Part shown: piece after piece, positions 48,832 through 61,800 of the stretch | How the letters are laid out: every line of letters starts with the position of its first letter | Numbering within the stretch: the first letter of the stretch is position 1 | NCBI RefSeq assembly: GCF_954871325.1 | Contig: NC_088775.1 | Coordinates: 82,127,561 to 82,191,560 of the forward strand | Origin: Gordionus sp. m RMFG-2023 | Lineage: Eukaryota > Nematomorpha > Gordioida > Chordodea > Parachordodidae | DNA length: 64,000 nucleotides | Reading direction: 5' to 3' | Made by a program: the position numbers and the translations under genes | Notes under the pieces: model-generated | The model's input: only the letters and a program-made list of their open reading frames with translations | Database searches by the model: none | Told to the model about the DNA's origin: nothing

Positions 48832-49034
48832 TTGAAAGTGGGTTCAAGAAATGTCCCCCGACCAGACCTAAATTCAAATGCGAGATTGATCCGTGCGAAG
48901 ACAAAATCTGCTTCAAATATCCTAAAGCGGTTTGTTACGCCAATTACTGCGGCAGCTGCTCTAACTACGTTTTCAAGTTTAAGAAGAGAATCGTGAATTG
49001 CGACAATTTGGCGTTCGTATCTAATAGATCGTAG
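48832..49034 (+). CDS. Cys-rich secreted-type domain, terminal exon
   Basis: The frame reads KFKCEIDPCEDKICFKYPKA, then VCYANYCGSC and IVNC. This fits the C-x3-DPC-x4-C-x3-P-x-A-x-C-x2-N-x-CG-x-C module found in invertebrate extracellular proteins, where it is usually C-terminal or repeated. The exon opens after a CTTCTTTTTAG acceptor in phase 1 and ends with TAG. The frame is also open upstream to an ATG at 48813 (MRIFFLV), so a very short protein with a weak leader is the alternative. Eight cysteines suggest four disulphides outside the cell. Function unknown: protease inhibitor, matrix and toxin-like roles are all unproven. Upstream exons were not found. Confidence 0.55.
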
Positions 49035-49874
49035 ATTCCAAAAAAAACACAATCACTGTGGGACAGAACTCATAATTTTTTTTTAAAGTGATAAATAAAA
49101 ATATCAAAATGCTCTATTTTTTATTTAATTATAGCCTTTAATAAAATATAGATAAGAAAACATATTTGCAATTGCAAAAAAAAACATTTTTTATCTTTAC
49201 TGTTATCAAATTTTATTTTATATCTTTCTTTTTCTATTATTGTAAGATTTTTTTATAATTTATATATTAATTAATTAAGTTATATTAATAATATAGTATA
49301 ATTTAGTTCGCATATGTAGAAATGTTACTGTTAAATACTATTTTTTTAAAAAAAGGCATGTCGTTAAATAGGATATTTATTTTTTAGTTTTAATGTGAAT
49401 ATTAGAGCACCTAATTCGAATTCCCCTTTTTACTGCCCTATTATTATACATTATTTCAGTTATAAAACTAACTATGTCAAACCTGTGATATAAATACTTA
49501 CCAATGACATTTTTATCCGACTAATAATAAAAAAGGAAATTCTATTTGCGATACAAATACAACTCGTATAAAAATATGTATATTATATTTTTAAAATTTT
49601 CGTTCGTGATTATTTTAAAATCAAATTTTTAAGTTGTTTTAAAAATATCAAAAAAGTAATTATTTGTATAATAATAAAATGCAACGGAAAGATAAATGCA
49701 AAATATATTATTAACCGGTTTATAATAATTTTGAAATAGAGGTATATTTTAAAAAAAATATTTGATTATTAATAATTTCTTATCTTTATAAGTAGATGAC
49801 ATGATTTATAAAAATATAAAATGGTATTAAAAAAAGGTTTTATAAAAAAATGGTCCTAAAATAATATCGATGGT
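49035..49874. other. intergenic, convergent gene tails
   Basis: A+T-rich DNA between the Cys-rich exon (+) and the PHGDH stop (-), containing both presumed 3' UTRs. No other feature seen. Confidence 0.5.
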
Positions 49875-52800
49875 TCAAAAATGGTATAGCATTTCCCCGT
49901 CTGGCAGATTACGACTCGAGTTTTGATTTTCCATCCCCGCCGTCACTTGTAACGGTCTATCTAATTTCATAATCTTCCACAATTTTTTCGCGTCACCAAT
50001 ACCGCCACTTCCATCGAATGATTTCGCGGAGTCGTTGATACCGTGTATCGCGTATATGACGCAACTCTGCGATTTTGAGAGAATTTCTGTAGCAAACAAG
50101 GGATACATACATTATATTTTATAGGTAGCAGGCGATTTTTTAACATATTTTAAAAACTTAAATAATTTACGCGAGTTTTTTAAAAACAGGATTTTGCCAG
50201 AATCGAAATGAATATATAAAAAGCGCGCCATTAATGATTTAAGTTTTAAAGATTTGCTAAACCCCTAGATATATAAAAAACAAGGATCAGAATTTGAGGT
50301 CCAAAGTTAATAAATATGAAAAAGAATATATTTTGGACGATATGATAAATGGAAGCCATATTATTTTTAAAAAAACTTATTATAAAACAAACCATATTAC
50401 CTTTCAAAAATGCGTCATCGGCTCTAAAATGCATAGACCTAGATATCAATATACCCTTAAAAGACTTTTTTGACATATTGCTGTCATCTAGCTTCGTCGA
50501 CGACAAGTTTATAAGTATGTCGGGTCCAAGTTCCTTCCCACAAAAATTGACCAAATATCCCTGGTTATTAATGACTTCCGCTTGCATAGAAAAAGGATGA
50601 TCATCGAGTGATTGAGATTTTTCGATCCACAAGGCTGTCAGAGCGTTCTCGTTGGTCGGGTAATGAATCTGCATATCTTTCGGCGCTTCCATCAATATAC
50701 TGGAAACTATATCGGAAAACTGTGAAGATTGGGAGAGAAGAAAATTAATGAAAAAATATTTATTTTTCTTAAACTGAGAATATTTTTAATCGGCCGGAGA
50801 GCTATTTTTGCCTAATACTTTGGTAATAACTCCATTTTTGGCCATTTTTACCGGTATAACTAAATCGAGTTTTTACAGGAAAACTATCACCGAATCCTCG
50901 GATGATTGAAAGGATGACTCAACCTCGGAAAAAGTTGGAAAATGATTAAACCGTGCCTCAATGTTTAGCTGATTTTTCTACAGCACGTGCCTGTGAACTG
51001 AGCCGAACTATATGATTACCCAATAATATATATGAAAGTGGGCAACGAAGCCAAATTAGAAAGAACAGAGATGAGGATGATTAGAAAGATGTGTGGGGTA
51101 TCTCCGAGGGAGAGAAAAATTAGCAAGAATGGGAATAGAAGTGATTGGAGAGGTAATGCGAAGAAAAAAGCTACGATGGTTTGGGCATGTGGAATGTAAG
51201 ACATGGGGTAAAGAGATGCACCTTGAAGCAAATAGGAGGATCAATACCTAGAGCAAGGTCTGATGATGTGGATAAAGGTGATAAAATGAATTACAAATAT
51301 TGATGCTCAGGACCGTCAAAAATGTAAAAGAAAAATCAGAGGGGAAACTGACTAACCTGAAATCGCCACTAAATGGAGAAGAATATGCGAGGTCAAATAG
51401 ACAATGCCTAAGATCTATATATACGGACAGCTAATTTTCACTAGTTTTAAATGAGTGGTAAAAACCAGGAGGTGTGGGAAATAAAAATCAATTTGATAAT
51501 CATGAAAAATTTATTTCAACTAAACATAATAATTATCAAAGTCAGCATTTACAAATTCATTTGACATTTTACCACATATATTTTTTAAATATTTATAAAC
51601 TTATTTTTTAGCAGTTTAATGAGTGAAAATCTTAATTTAAAAATTAAATTATTATATTAAATTTGTTTGAAATTTATTTGATATTTCTTTCTAAAAAGTA
51701 ATTTAATTTTCAACTAACAAATTAAATATATGATTTTTTTTTATAAATATTTAAAAAGAAAAATAATTTTTAAACTTTTTATAGTCGATTTCTAAAATTG
51801 GATTAAGCCAAATGAGGAAGCCATGTTTTCTACAGAAGCAGCTATGCCAAAGGTTTGGTTATAGATTAAGATTATTTTTGCATTATCACCAGTAAAAAAT
51901 TCTATTTTAAGATCTCCACTAATGTGGAAAGCGAAGACATTAATTAAAGCTCTCAGATTTGGTCTGGTGTTTAAATATTAATACCAAGTATGCCAGTCAT
52001 TCTTCGACATAATCTGATATGTTCTATGAATTTTTTAGGTAATACATCCAAGGATTTTGTTAAAATTAGCTCTTTGACTGATCTTTATAATATTTTGGCA
52101 ACTTTATTTGTCAAAATTTTTTTACACAAGTATTATAAAGTATTGACCATTGACTAAAATAAGTTTAGATATCTGTTAACGTGTTCCGTCTACCACCTCT
52201 AGGATCCTTTTTAATAGAGCAGTATAATAAAATGATTTCTAAATAATTAATTTAATCTATTACCCTTTTTATTCCTTCAATAAAGTAGATTAAATATAGG
52301 AGAAGCGCATATATGGGTTTTATCGGAAATAAGAAAACACTTGAAACTTTTTAATTTTTCTTTTGATTTCCAATGTAGAATTTTAAGGGCTATAAAATGA
52401 TGTAACTCTATCTTAAGTGTTTTTAAAAAAATAAATAAGATTTAATGAAATCACGCATTGCGCGATTTTCGACTTTGAAGACGCATACCTTTAGATCTAG
52501 TTGATATTTCCTAAATGAGAATTTATGCTAACAACATTCCTCATCTTCCAAGTTTTTATGCATTATCCGTAACAACGTATGTAACCGTGTCTTGCATCTT
52601 AATAATGAGACCTATCTTTTCAAAATCTTCTTACATTTGTAAAAATATTTAACATTTACTTTTATACGTATTTAAAATATATAATATCAAGTATGAATAA
52701 AGGTATCACTCTATAAGATGATATTAAAAAAAATTTATTCATAATTTCCCAGTTTAAAACCTTGGTCATTTTTTTAAAAAAATCTAAATTAAAATCAATG

Positions 52801-55800
52801 ATTTTAATAATACACTTGAAAATTATGTTTTTTTTGTGTCAAATCAGCCTTCTGAGATCGGACGAATATTATATTTTTACAAATTAAAGACGTCATTAAA
52901 TTCTTCATTAAAATTCTCGTAATAAAACATGAAATAATATTATTTAGTAAATCATTTTTTTTATGGCGGAATGTTCCCTGGCCTTTACGAATTTTTTAAT
53001 ATTTTTAAAAAATAATTTATTTTTTCTTTAAAAAACGTAAATTATAAACGGGAAATTTATAATAAAGTTAATTCATGATTTTCGTCATAAAAAAAATTAG
53101 AATGGAATTTGACATATTTTTGGTTAAAAAAGACAATTACAATCGTAAAATATATTGCAAACTATATAATAGCATAAAATAGGTTTTTTTTTTAAAAACA
53201 AATATTAAAATTTTAAATTTATTCGTAATAAATTATTTATTTTTTTAAAAAAAGGTTTCAATTTAAAAATTAGTACAATATAAAAGATATCAAAATAAAA
53301 TACATCAAAAAAAGACAAATAAGAATATATAAAACAATTAATTATAGATCTTTAGCTCCTTATTATAGGGTTTTCACTCTCTAAAAAGTTATTAACTTTT
53401 ACTAATATTTTTTTCAAATCTATAATGATGTATTGTATACATTTTAGGGGGAGAGGTGGGTGTGAATGGGGAAATTTTTTATTAGCTTAAGATATTTAAT
53501 AGAAAAGACAAATTTGCGATCCCCCATTGGTTACGCGCATGTATCACTTCGTAAATGACATTGCTTACTTATATCATTAGTTTGTTCTAAAGTCTAAGGA
53601 CTATAAAATTGAAAATACCATAATGGCAATGTTTAAATTAAAAATTAGAACATATTAGATTCGTTGGAAATTACGGAAAATGAAGCAGAAAAGATTATAT
53701 TAACCAGAGTTAGAAAAATCAAGATTCTCGATTTCACAAAATATGGCGTCATATTAATGTTCCAGGTCCGCACGTAAAATGGCCAGAGAAAAAAAAGATA
53801 TCAGGCATATCTAAAAATGAATAAGGGCGGAGATAATTTCAAGCCATTTATTTCCAAAATTTTTGGAGAGAGTTAACATATAAAGAGTAAATAAGGAGTT
53901 TTAAAAAGGTTCCCATCATTTAATTTTTTAAATAATTTGATAGATGCATGCGATTCCTGAAGAGTTAAACGAACCTATTTCGCGACAAATTCCTTTGTGG
54001 AGTAAAAAAAATAGACTAAAGTGTTGTATCAAGTGGCCAAATTGTGTGAAAGAAAAAAAATCAAGAAAGTTAGATAAAATTCCTAGAAATTACATTATTT
54101 ATGGGAAGATGATAACACAGTATAAAACACAAAAAAAATTGGTATGAAAAATCAGGTTATTGATAGACATTGCCTTGTTCAGGAGTTTGAGTCGAACATA
54201 TAAATTGAAGAAATTTAAATACTGAACGTATCACTTTCACATTTTAATAATGATATAAAAAAAGCAGTGAATATAATAGTAATAGTGAGGGACCTGGTGT
54301 TTAGTTTTAGTCTATACAAGATAATTCAAGGTTAAATGAATAACGTGGGTAACAGTTTTAATAATAAAAAATATATAACGATAGTCATGCCTACTTATTT
54401 TACCCAAGGCTGTGAACCCAAATTAGGGTTCAGATTATTAAACTTGCTTGGTTGGACATTTTAGGACAGAAACAGAGACAGATTGATGGGCAACCCGCCG
54501 ATCCCGAGATAATATGGGCCCGGGGCGAGATCAAATCTCTTACAGAAAATTGGTAAAGCTTTAATTCATTTTATCAAAATATCGTCTTAGAGTTTCAAAT
54601 TCCTGAACCCTAATTCGGGTCCCCAACACTTCTTCTTCTCCTTTTTATGGCGATTTCCAGGTTTACCCGGGTAGGCTAGTTTTCCCTCTGATTTTTCTTT
54701 TCCATTTTTGACGGTCCTGAGCATCAATACTTGTAAGATTCAAGCTTCTCATATCCGCCGCTATCACATTTGTCCACGTCATCTTGGGTCTTCCTCTAGG
54801 TCTTGATCCTCCTACTTCCATCATTGTGCATCTCTTTACCCAGTCATCTCTTGTCATACGTTCCACATGCCCAAACCATCTTAGTCTATTTCGTCGCATT
54901 ACCATACCAATCATTTCTATACCTAATCTTGCTCGCAATTCCTTGCTAGTTTTTCTCTCTCTCAGAGATACCCCACACATCCATCTAACCATCCTCATCT
55001 CTGTTCTTTCTAATTTGGCTTCGTGAATTGCTTTCATTGCCCATGTTTCACCGCCATAAACTAAACAACTCCTCACGCAGCTTACGTAAACTTTCCCCTT
55101 TAACTTCAGAGAAACTTTTTTATTTGTAAGAATAGACGACATCTCTCTGAACTTCTTCCAAGCTTGTCTGATCCTTGCAACAACAGCAGAATCTACACCA
55201 CCATACACTGATTTTACCCAAACATACCTAGCCTTTTCTCAAGCTTAGTGGAGATAAATGAGACAATGATTTATAAATTTTCAAACAAATAAACAAAAAA
55301 TACTGACCCCTGGGTATTGTTTGAACATATGGGGAGCGTTGATTAAGTTCAGTCCATTTTTGGTGTGATTCTTCATGATACCCGTGATGAAAGAATCAAG
55401 TAAAGCGGCTTTCATGCTTTCCAATTTATTGCCTAAGAATTTTTTTATTTAAAAAAATCTTAATAAAATTGGATGAGTTTCTTATACTGTCTTTTCAATT
55501 ATATTTAAAACTTTATTTCCCAAAATTTTAGGGTAAATTTACCTATCGCTTAATGCCTATCCCCAAGTTAATGCCCATAATAATTCAAATGGTTATGATA
55601 TACTATATATTTATATCTTACTAACGAAATAAGAAGCTAAATTTAGCAGTCTAGAAATTTGGTCCAGAAGGAAAGAATATCAATTACATGGTATAAAAAT
55701 ATATATCCTTAAAACTCTAAATGTGTTTTATGATTTGATCCAAATTATTCTTAAATATCTATTATGGGGTTAATTGGATTTAATATGTCTGTAATCAAAT

Positions 55801-58800
55801 TATAAACATATATCTATAAAAATTATGTTATGATGACCTATGGACTATCATTTTGACAGGGAATTTGCCCTTACTAAATTTCTCGTTATTGTTGGTCAAT
55901 TGATACTTCTTAACAGGTTCAAATATAGTACCGATCATGTAGCCTAAATCGAAAGCCAATTTCATCCAAGGCTTGCTATCTGTCCCGAATTCCCACATCA
56001 AATTGGGCGCATTTATCTGCAGAATAATTTTTTTTTAAATAGGATAAAAAAAATCATTTTGCATAAAAATGGAATATAAGCCATTTTCGAGAACTATACA
56101 TATTATTTAGCCAATAAACTATATGTAATATAAAATAATGTAATAAGTGCTAACAATTCCATCCAAATTTTGTATATTAGTCGAATCGGTGCCATCAGAC
56201 TTCTTTTGGCATAACGCGGTTATCTTTTCTGCCATTTCCTTTGCAACTCTCATTTGAGCTTCGGCAGTATTTGCTCCCAAATGAGGAGTGCATATGACCG
56301 AGGGGTGGCCTATCAATTTATCTCCAATCTCAGGTGGTTCCTAAAAATTTTACATTCTTTTGATATATCGTATATTATAAGGTCTAAATTTGCATTTATT
56401 ATAAAATCTGTCTAAGCTTCTTACTATTGAGAGCTTAACTAAGGCCAAATTCTATTTAAATAGGTTAAACTATATTAACCAACCAAATTGTTGGCATCAT
56501 TAGGTTATTACCTTCATGTAAACATCAAGAGCGGCACCGTCACATATACCGCCATTCAGAGCATTCAATAAATCCACTTCATTAACTATGCCACCTCTGG
56601 CACAATTGACTATTTTTACTCCCTTTTTAGACTTTTTGAATGTTTCCGCGTTCAATAAATCTTAAGATAAATAGGTATTTTTTTTGAAAAATAGAAGGTA
56701 AAATGAATCTAATCAATGTTTATAACGTTAAAAGAATACATATTACAAACAACACTAATATTTAAAGGCCAAATATTCACTTATTTAGAGAATTAGACCT
56801 CTCCCAAGGATAATTGAATTGGACATGTACTAGACACTTCCATTTGGTCTAGTGAAGGTCATTTGTCCCAGCTAACCTTCATAAGTCAGGTTCATTTGAA
56901 CTACTATTAAAAGTTAAAAAGGTAAGAAAAAATAAAATAATTTTTTTTAAATATACAAAGAATTTCGCTTATAAACCTTTTGTCTGTGGTATAAGTGGTG
57001 TATGCAATGTGATGTAATCTGCCAGCGGCCATATTTCATTCAATTCTAACCAATCTATACCGTGCTGCTTGGCGAAATCTTTGCTAATCATAGGATCATG
57101 CCCTATAAGCTTAAATTTTTTTTATATTAGGTCAAGATTAATCATATACCAACCACCATTAATAAAAAATATGTAAGCTAAGTTTTGTATCCCATTCCCA
57201 AGAAACGTTCAAATTATTGAGATAATATTTTATTCAAATTAAATTACACTACATTCATTTTAATTTAATTTAATTTTCATATTATTATTATCGTAAAATA
57301 TGAACTATAAAATAATAGTTTGAATAATGATATATATAATTGACCCAGCAGGTGTAAACACTGATGTAGCTAGGATTTATCCTGGGATAGTTCTCATTGG
57401 GGGTGTGGCCTTATCCCCATACCCTTATTTTAGGGATTCGGCTGGACCCCATCCATGAAAATATATTTTAAATGAGGTATAATCTTTGATTTTTCTGTTT
57501 ATTTTGGATGTACTATTTCTAAAATCTATGCCAATATTTTGTGCTTTATTAGTGCCACGCGGTAACAATAAAACCTGGTAAATTTCACTATTTAAAAAGA
57601 ACTGAAACAAGATTCTAAAAATTTTATCAATGTTTAGGCCGTGTCAGTTCTCGGGTTTAGCAGGTTATTTAATGTTCTCTAAGTAGCCTAATGAAAAAGA
57701 GGCTATTTAATTTTAACGCAATTCATTTAATTTCCTAAATAAAGCTACATGTGCATATCAATAAATAAGACCTATGTAAGTCTTAAAAAAAATATTCGTC
57801 CTGGGTGGTAAAGTTTAATAAGAGTTATGTAGCCATTATAAAAATTTTAAAATTAATCACAAATAGGAAGCAGACGATAAAAAAATTTAAAAGGCTAAAC
57901 AATTCTTCTATATTTTATTTTTATCAAATACCTAGCCTGATATCAAGACAATTGAGGTATATGAATTATTTTTTTAAAAAAAAGTGGTTTACATTTCGAT
58001 ATATTATAAGTTCATCCAATAAAAAATTAAGTTGTAAATCTATTTGCTATAAAGCATCAGTGTATGGAAACACTTTTATATAAAAAAAACATAATTATGA
58101 ATGTTGGAGCATAGCAATTAACTTTATTATAAAAAATATAATATTATATACTCTACTTATTTCTAAAATTCGCCATTTGCTTAATTTTCACTCTATTTGA
58201 ATATACCCCTCCCCCAAAATGGATTAATCACCCCTCCCCCAAAATGGATTAATCACCCCTCCCCCAAAATGGTTTAATCGATGGTTATTAAGTCTTCTTT
58301 TAAACAAAAAACAGAGCAGGATGTCATAGCTGAAAGACTGAATAGCCTATGCTAAACAAAAATTAAGAACAATTAAAACACATTTAAAAAAATGGATTAA
58401 ACGATGGACATTATAGCTAAAAAGCTGAATAGCCTATGCTAAACATAAATAAGTTTCAAAAATAATACGAGCGTTGATACGGCCTTAGTGCTTAAATGAT
58501 ATATTAATTTAATCAGTTTCGTAGTGTAAAGAAAAAAAAGTTATTATCAAAATAAGAAATAAATTGCCAAAATTGAAAAATATAGAAAAAATAAATGTCT
58601 GGTATGCGCTTATATTTAATGCCAGGCTAGTACTTTTTAATTCCTGGATCAGTTTTGTGATAAATAATAACCATGACGTCACTCTTTATGCATGAAATGA
58701 GCCAAGCTTTTGTGAAAAATATATTTTATTGCTTTAATCTGCATGATAGATGGTTAAAATAAGGGAGGAGGGGGGTAAAGATATTGATAATAAAATTAGC

Positions 58801-61800
58801 ATCATGGAAAATAAGATGCATGAAATCATCCAAACTTCTGGAAGCATTAATTGTGAAATTTATATCAATGACTAGCGTTAGCGATATATCATCAACCCTT
58901 TTGGTAAATAATTTAAAGATAAACGCACTTTTGGCTATATAATAAAAAATTGTCAAGATTGGCATAATGTGAACCAAGATTATAGAAGCATTGAGTATCT
59001 TATATATTTATATAGTTAATTTTAAATTATTAAAATATTTCTTTATTTATGCACAACACCCCCTAAATTTTATATATTTAAATTGAAAATCAAAGAGAAA
59101 TAAGCAACAAATATAAATAAAAATTACTTTCAGTATTTTAACATGAGACTCGATGTCTCAGACTGTAGGGTAGCCTAAATGTAGTCAAATAAGACTTGTG
59201 GCATTTTTAGAAAAATGTTAAAACAAAATAAGATGGATGGTAAAATCGAAAAAATTACAATAGATAATTTTTTGGGCTAATGTTGAGCGATTGTTCAGTA
59301 AAATAATAATAATACTATTTGCGTTTTTACACTTAGAAATAGAAAAGGTGTATCTAATACGTAAATTATAGCGTCTTTAAAAAAAGTCCCGGCTTTCAAT
59401 TTATTTTATAATATATATATCAGAGTTCCGCCGGACCGCCGTATTTTAATTTTTTAAATATATCCGGGCAGGTCTAATAATTTTTTTTAAACCGGGGTCG
59501 GGCTGAATCGCTATTATTAAATATCAAAATTAAAAATAAATTTAATACCTTTTAAAAAAATCCGAGCCGGGCCGGGCCTAAAAATACAAAACCAGGCCGG
59601 GCGGAAATATTTAAAAAAAATCTGGGCCGAGCCGTGCAAATAGTACCTCTGAAGGTCTCTGATATATAGCACTTTCATTTAAATGCGAAATTTTATTAAA
59701 AATTTTTTTTTTTTTCATGCACTAAATTTCTGAGATGATTTTATAGAAAGAAAATTAAAGAGAATGTTTTATCAATTTTATAAAAATGATTGTAAGTAAT
59801 TTTTTCTAGATATTAATATATAAGTATTGAAAACAAAAATTAATTAATCACATTTTCCATGGGAAGTGTTTCAAACTCCCACCCCCACCCTCTTGTTTAT
59901 GCTACTGGGTGTAAATGATAAAAGATAGCGATACCACTGATTCGAACACAATTTCGGCAATTAATAATTACTACTTAAGGCATATTTTTAGAGTTGCTAA
60001 AGTATCGCGTTGTATTGTGTAATTCCTTATCCAAAATTTGAGAAATATTTTGAATTCACTAAAAAAATAGTATATGATTTAAATTTCGATGTATAAAATA
60101 TCGGAGGATAATCGTCCAATAAATCAAGCAGCTTTAACCAAAAATACAGATAAAAGTATTACTGCTTTAAATTTAGAATATCCACATCTCATTCAGAGAG
60201 AATTGAAAGTATCTCAATAGTTATGGTATACTAGAAGATGCTGCATCCAAAATAGCAATTCTACAACATCAGTACGAGGCGCTTCTCAAAAACTGGCTAT
60301 TAAAGTCAAATAATTTTATAATTGATACAGTTCAGCCAATTTCCTTGGTCTAAAATCTCAAAACACATTTTGCCAGCGACATTGATGGCAAGAATTCTGG
60401 AGTTAGATCAGATGCCTCATATATCTACATAAAAGCAGATTGGACTCCATACTAGAAAGTAATATATAGTATTTACTTTTTTTAATTATAATCTGATATT
60501 AATTTTTTTAGAACATATTTAGGAGGCTCGCCATTGGCTAGATGTCAAGACATTAAAATGAAGATCTGATGTATAAACCCTAAAAAGGAGGCTTGATGTC
60601 AGACTTATGTACTCTCAAATTTTATTTTAGAAATCCATAAATCTTTTAAAATTCAAGATTGATTGTGATAACGTACCATCTGCCATTATTTATTTTCAAG
60701 TTGAATTGGACTTTAATTTAAGAGGATCCAAAGGGCAACTAAATAGATGGTAATCGTATACCAACCGAAAATATAATATCATTATATCAAGAATGTCATC
60801 TACTGTGGAGGATTTTTTTTAAAAATAAATAATACTCTAGAGAGTATTATAATTTTTCATATATAAAATAAAATAAAATACTGCATTTCTCTCAAGTCAT
60901 AGTGTTCAGCAATTATTTAGTAAGGCAAAGCTTATACTTTCTATTGTTGCTATAAACTTGGAAATTATAATATAAAGATGGTATTATTAAAATGCAGCAA
61001 AAATAAAGAATATATTTTAAATGTTGAGTAATATTTTTGTTTTACATGTTTGAATTTGAAACATTAGTTTGTGGAAATAGATAATATATATAAAAAATAT
61101 TTTACAAAGTAGAGATATTACACAATTTTTTTTTAATCAAATAGAGTAGCTGTGTTACTTCTAAAGGTAACGTTTAACAACACTACATATTTTAACATGG
61201 GTAATAAAAAAGTGTTCTAATTTCGAGATATTTACAATCTACCTCATAACTTTTTGGATTAAATTAAAAGATCCTTGAACAAACAAACCTCTAACAAAAA
61301 TATATAGTCACAAAATAAACTTTCATTCCGAATGAAGCCATCCTGGTACCAACTTCCCTACCTATTCGTCCCAAACCAATGATAGCTAGCGTTTTCCCGC
61401 TTAGTTCATTTCCCATGAATTTTGACCTTTCCCATTTGCCATTTTTCACTGATTCGACAGCGCTGGGTATATTTCTATAGGTTTGTAACAAAAAAGTAAG
61501 TAAAATAATACCTTCCAGATTTTGTTTAAGTTCTTCTAATACTAATATATATTTCATTATTTGGAGTCCTCAAGTTTTAATTATTTTTTTACAATCCTTA
61601 AATAAGATAAAGATGTTTTTTTATATGAAAAAATAATTTTTTCCTAGCAGTAGTACTTAAGGATTATATTAAAAGATTGTTATTTAAAATAAAAACAATA
61701 ATTCCTGGTGGAATGATAACCATGCTAGCAAAGGCAGTGCACTGGGGGCTTTTTAGATCATGTATCTATATTAATAAGCATTTGGAATCTCCAGGGACTT

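Larger units (their letters stand above)
57110..61320. other. PHGDH intron 4: repeats, no second conserved gene
   Basis: Contains a 25-bp tandem repeat (58205-58279), a diverged relative of the 9-kb frame (58820-59000), a G+C-rich degenerate element (59395-59665) and a worn coding-like tract (60090-60460). The remainder is A+T-rich. 57360-57425 has GATGTAGCTAGGATTT, an end-like motif of another dispersed repeat. Confidence 0.5.

Noticed and set aside
54784-55026. 80-codon plus-strand frame, and its counterparts near 51016-51244
   Set aside because: Antisense shadows of the LINE polymerase tails.
61291-61557. 88-codon minus-strand frame
   Set aside because: It is PHGDH exon 4 extended by read-through into both flanking introns; only 61321-61474 is exonic.
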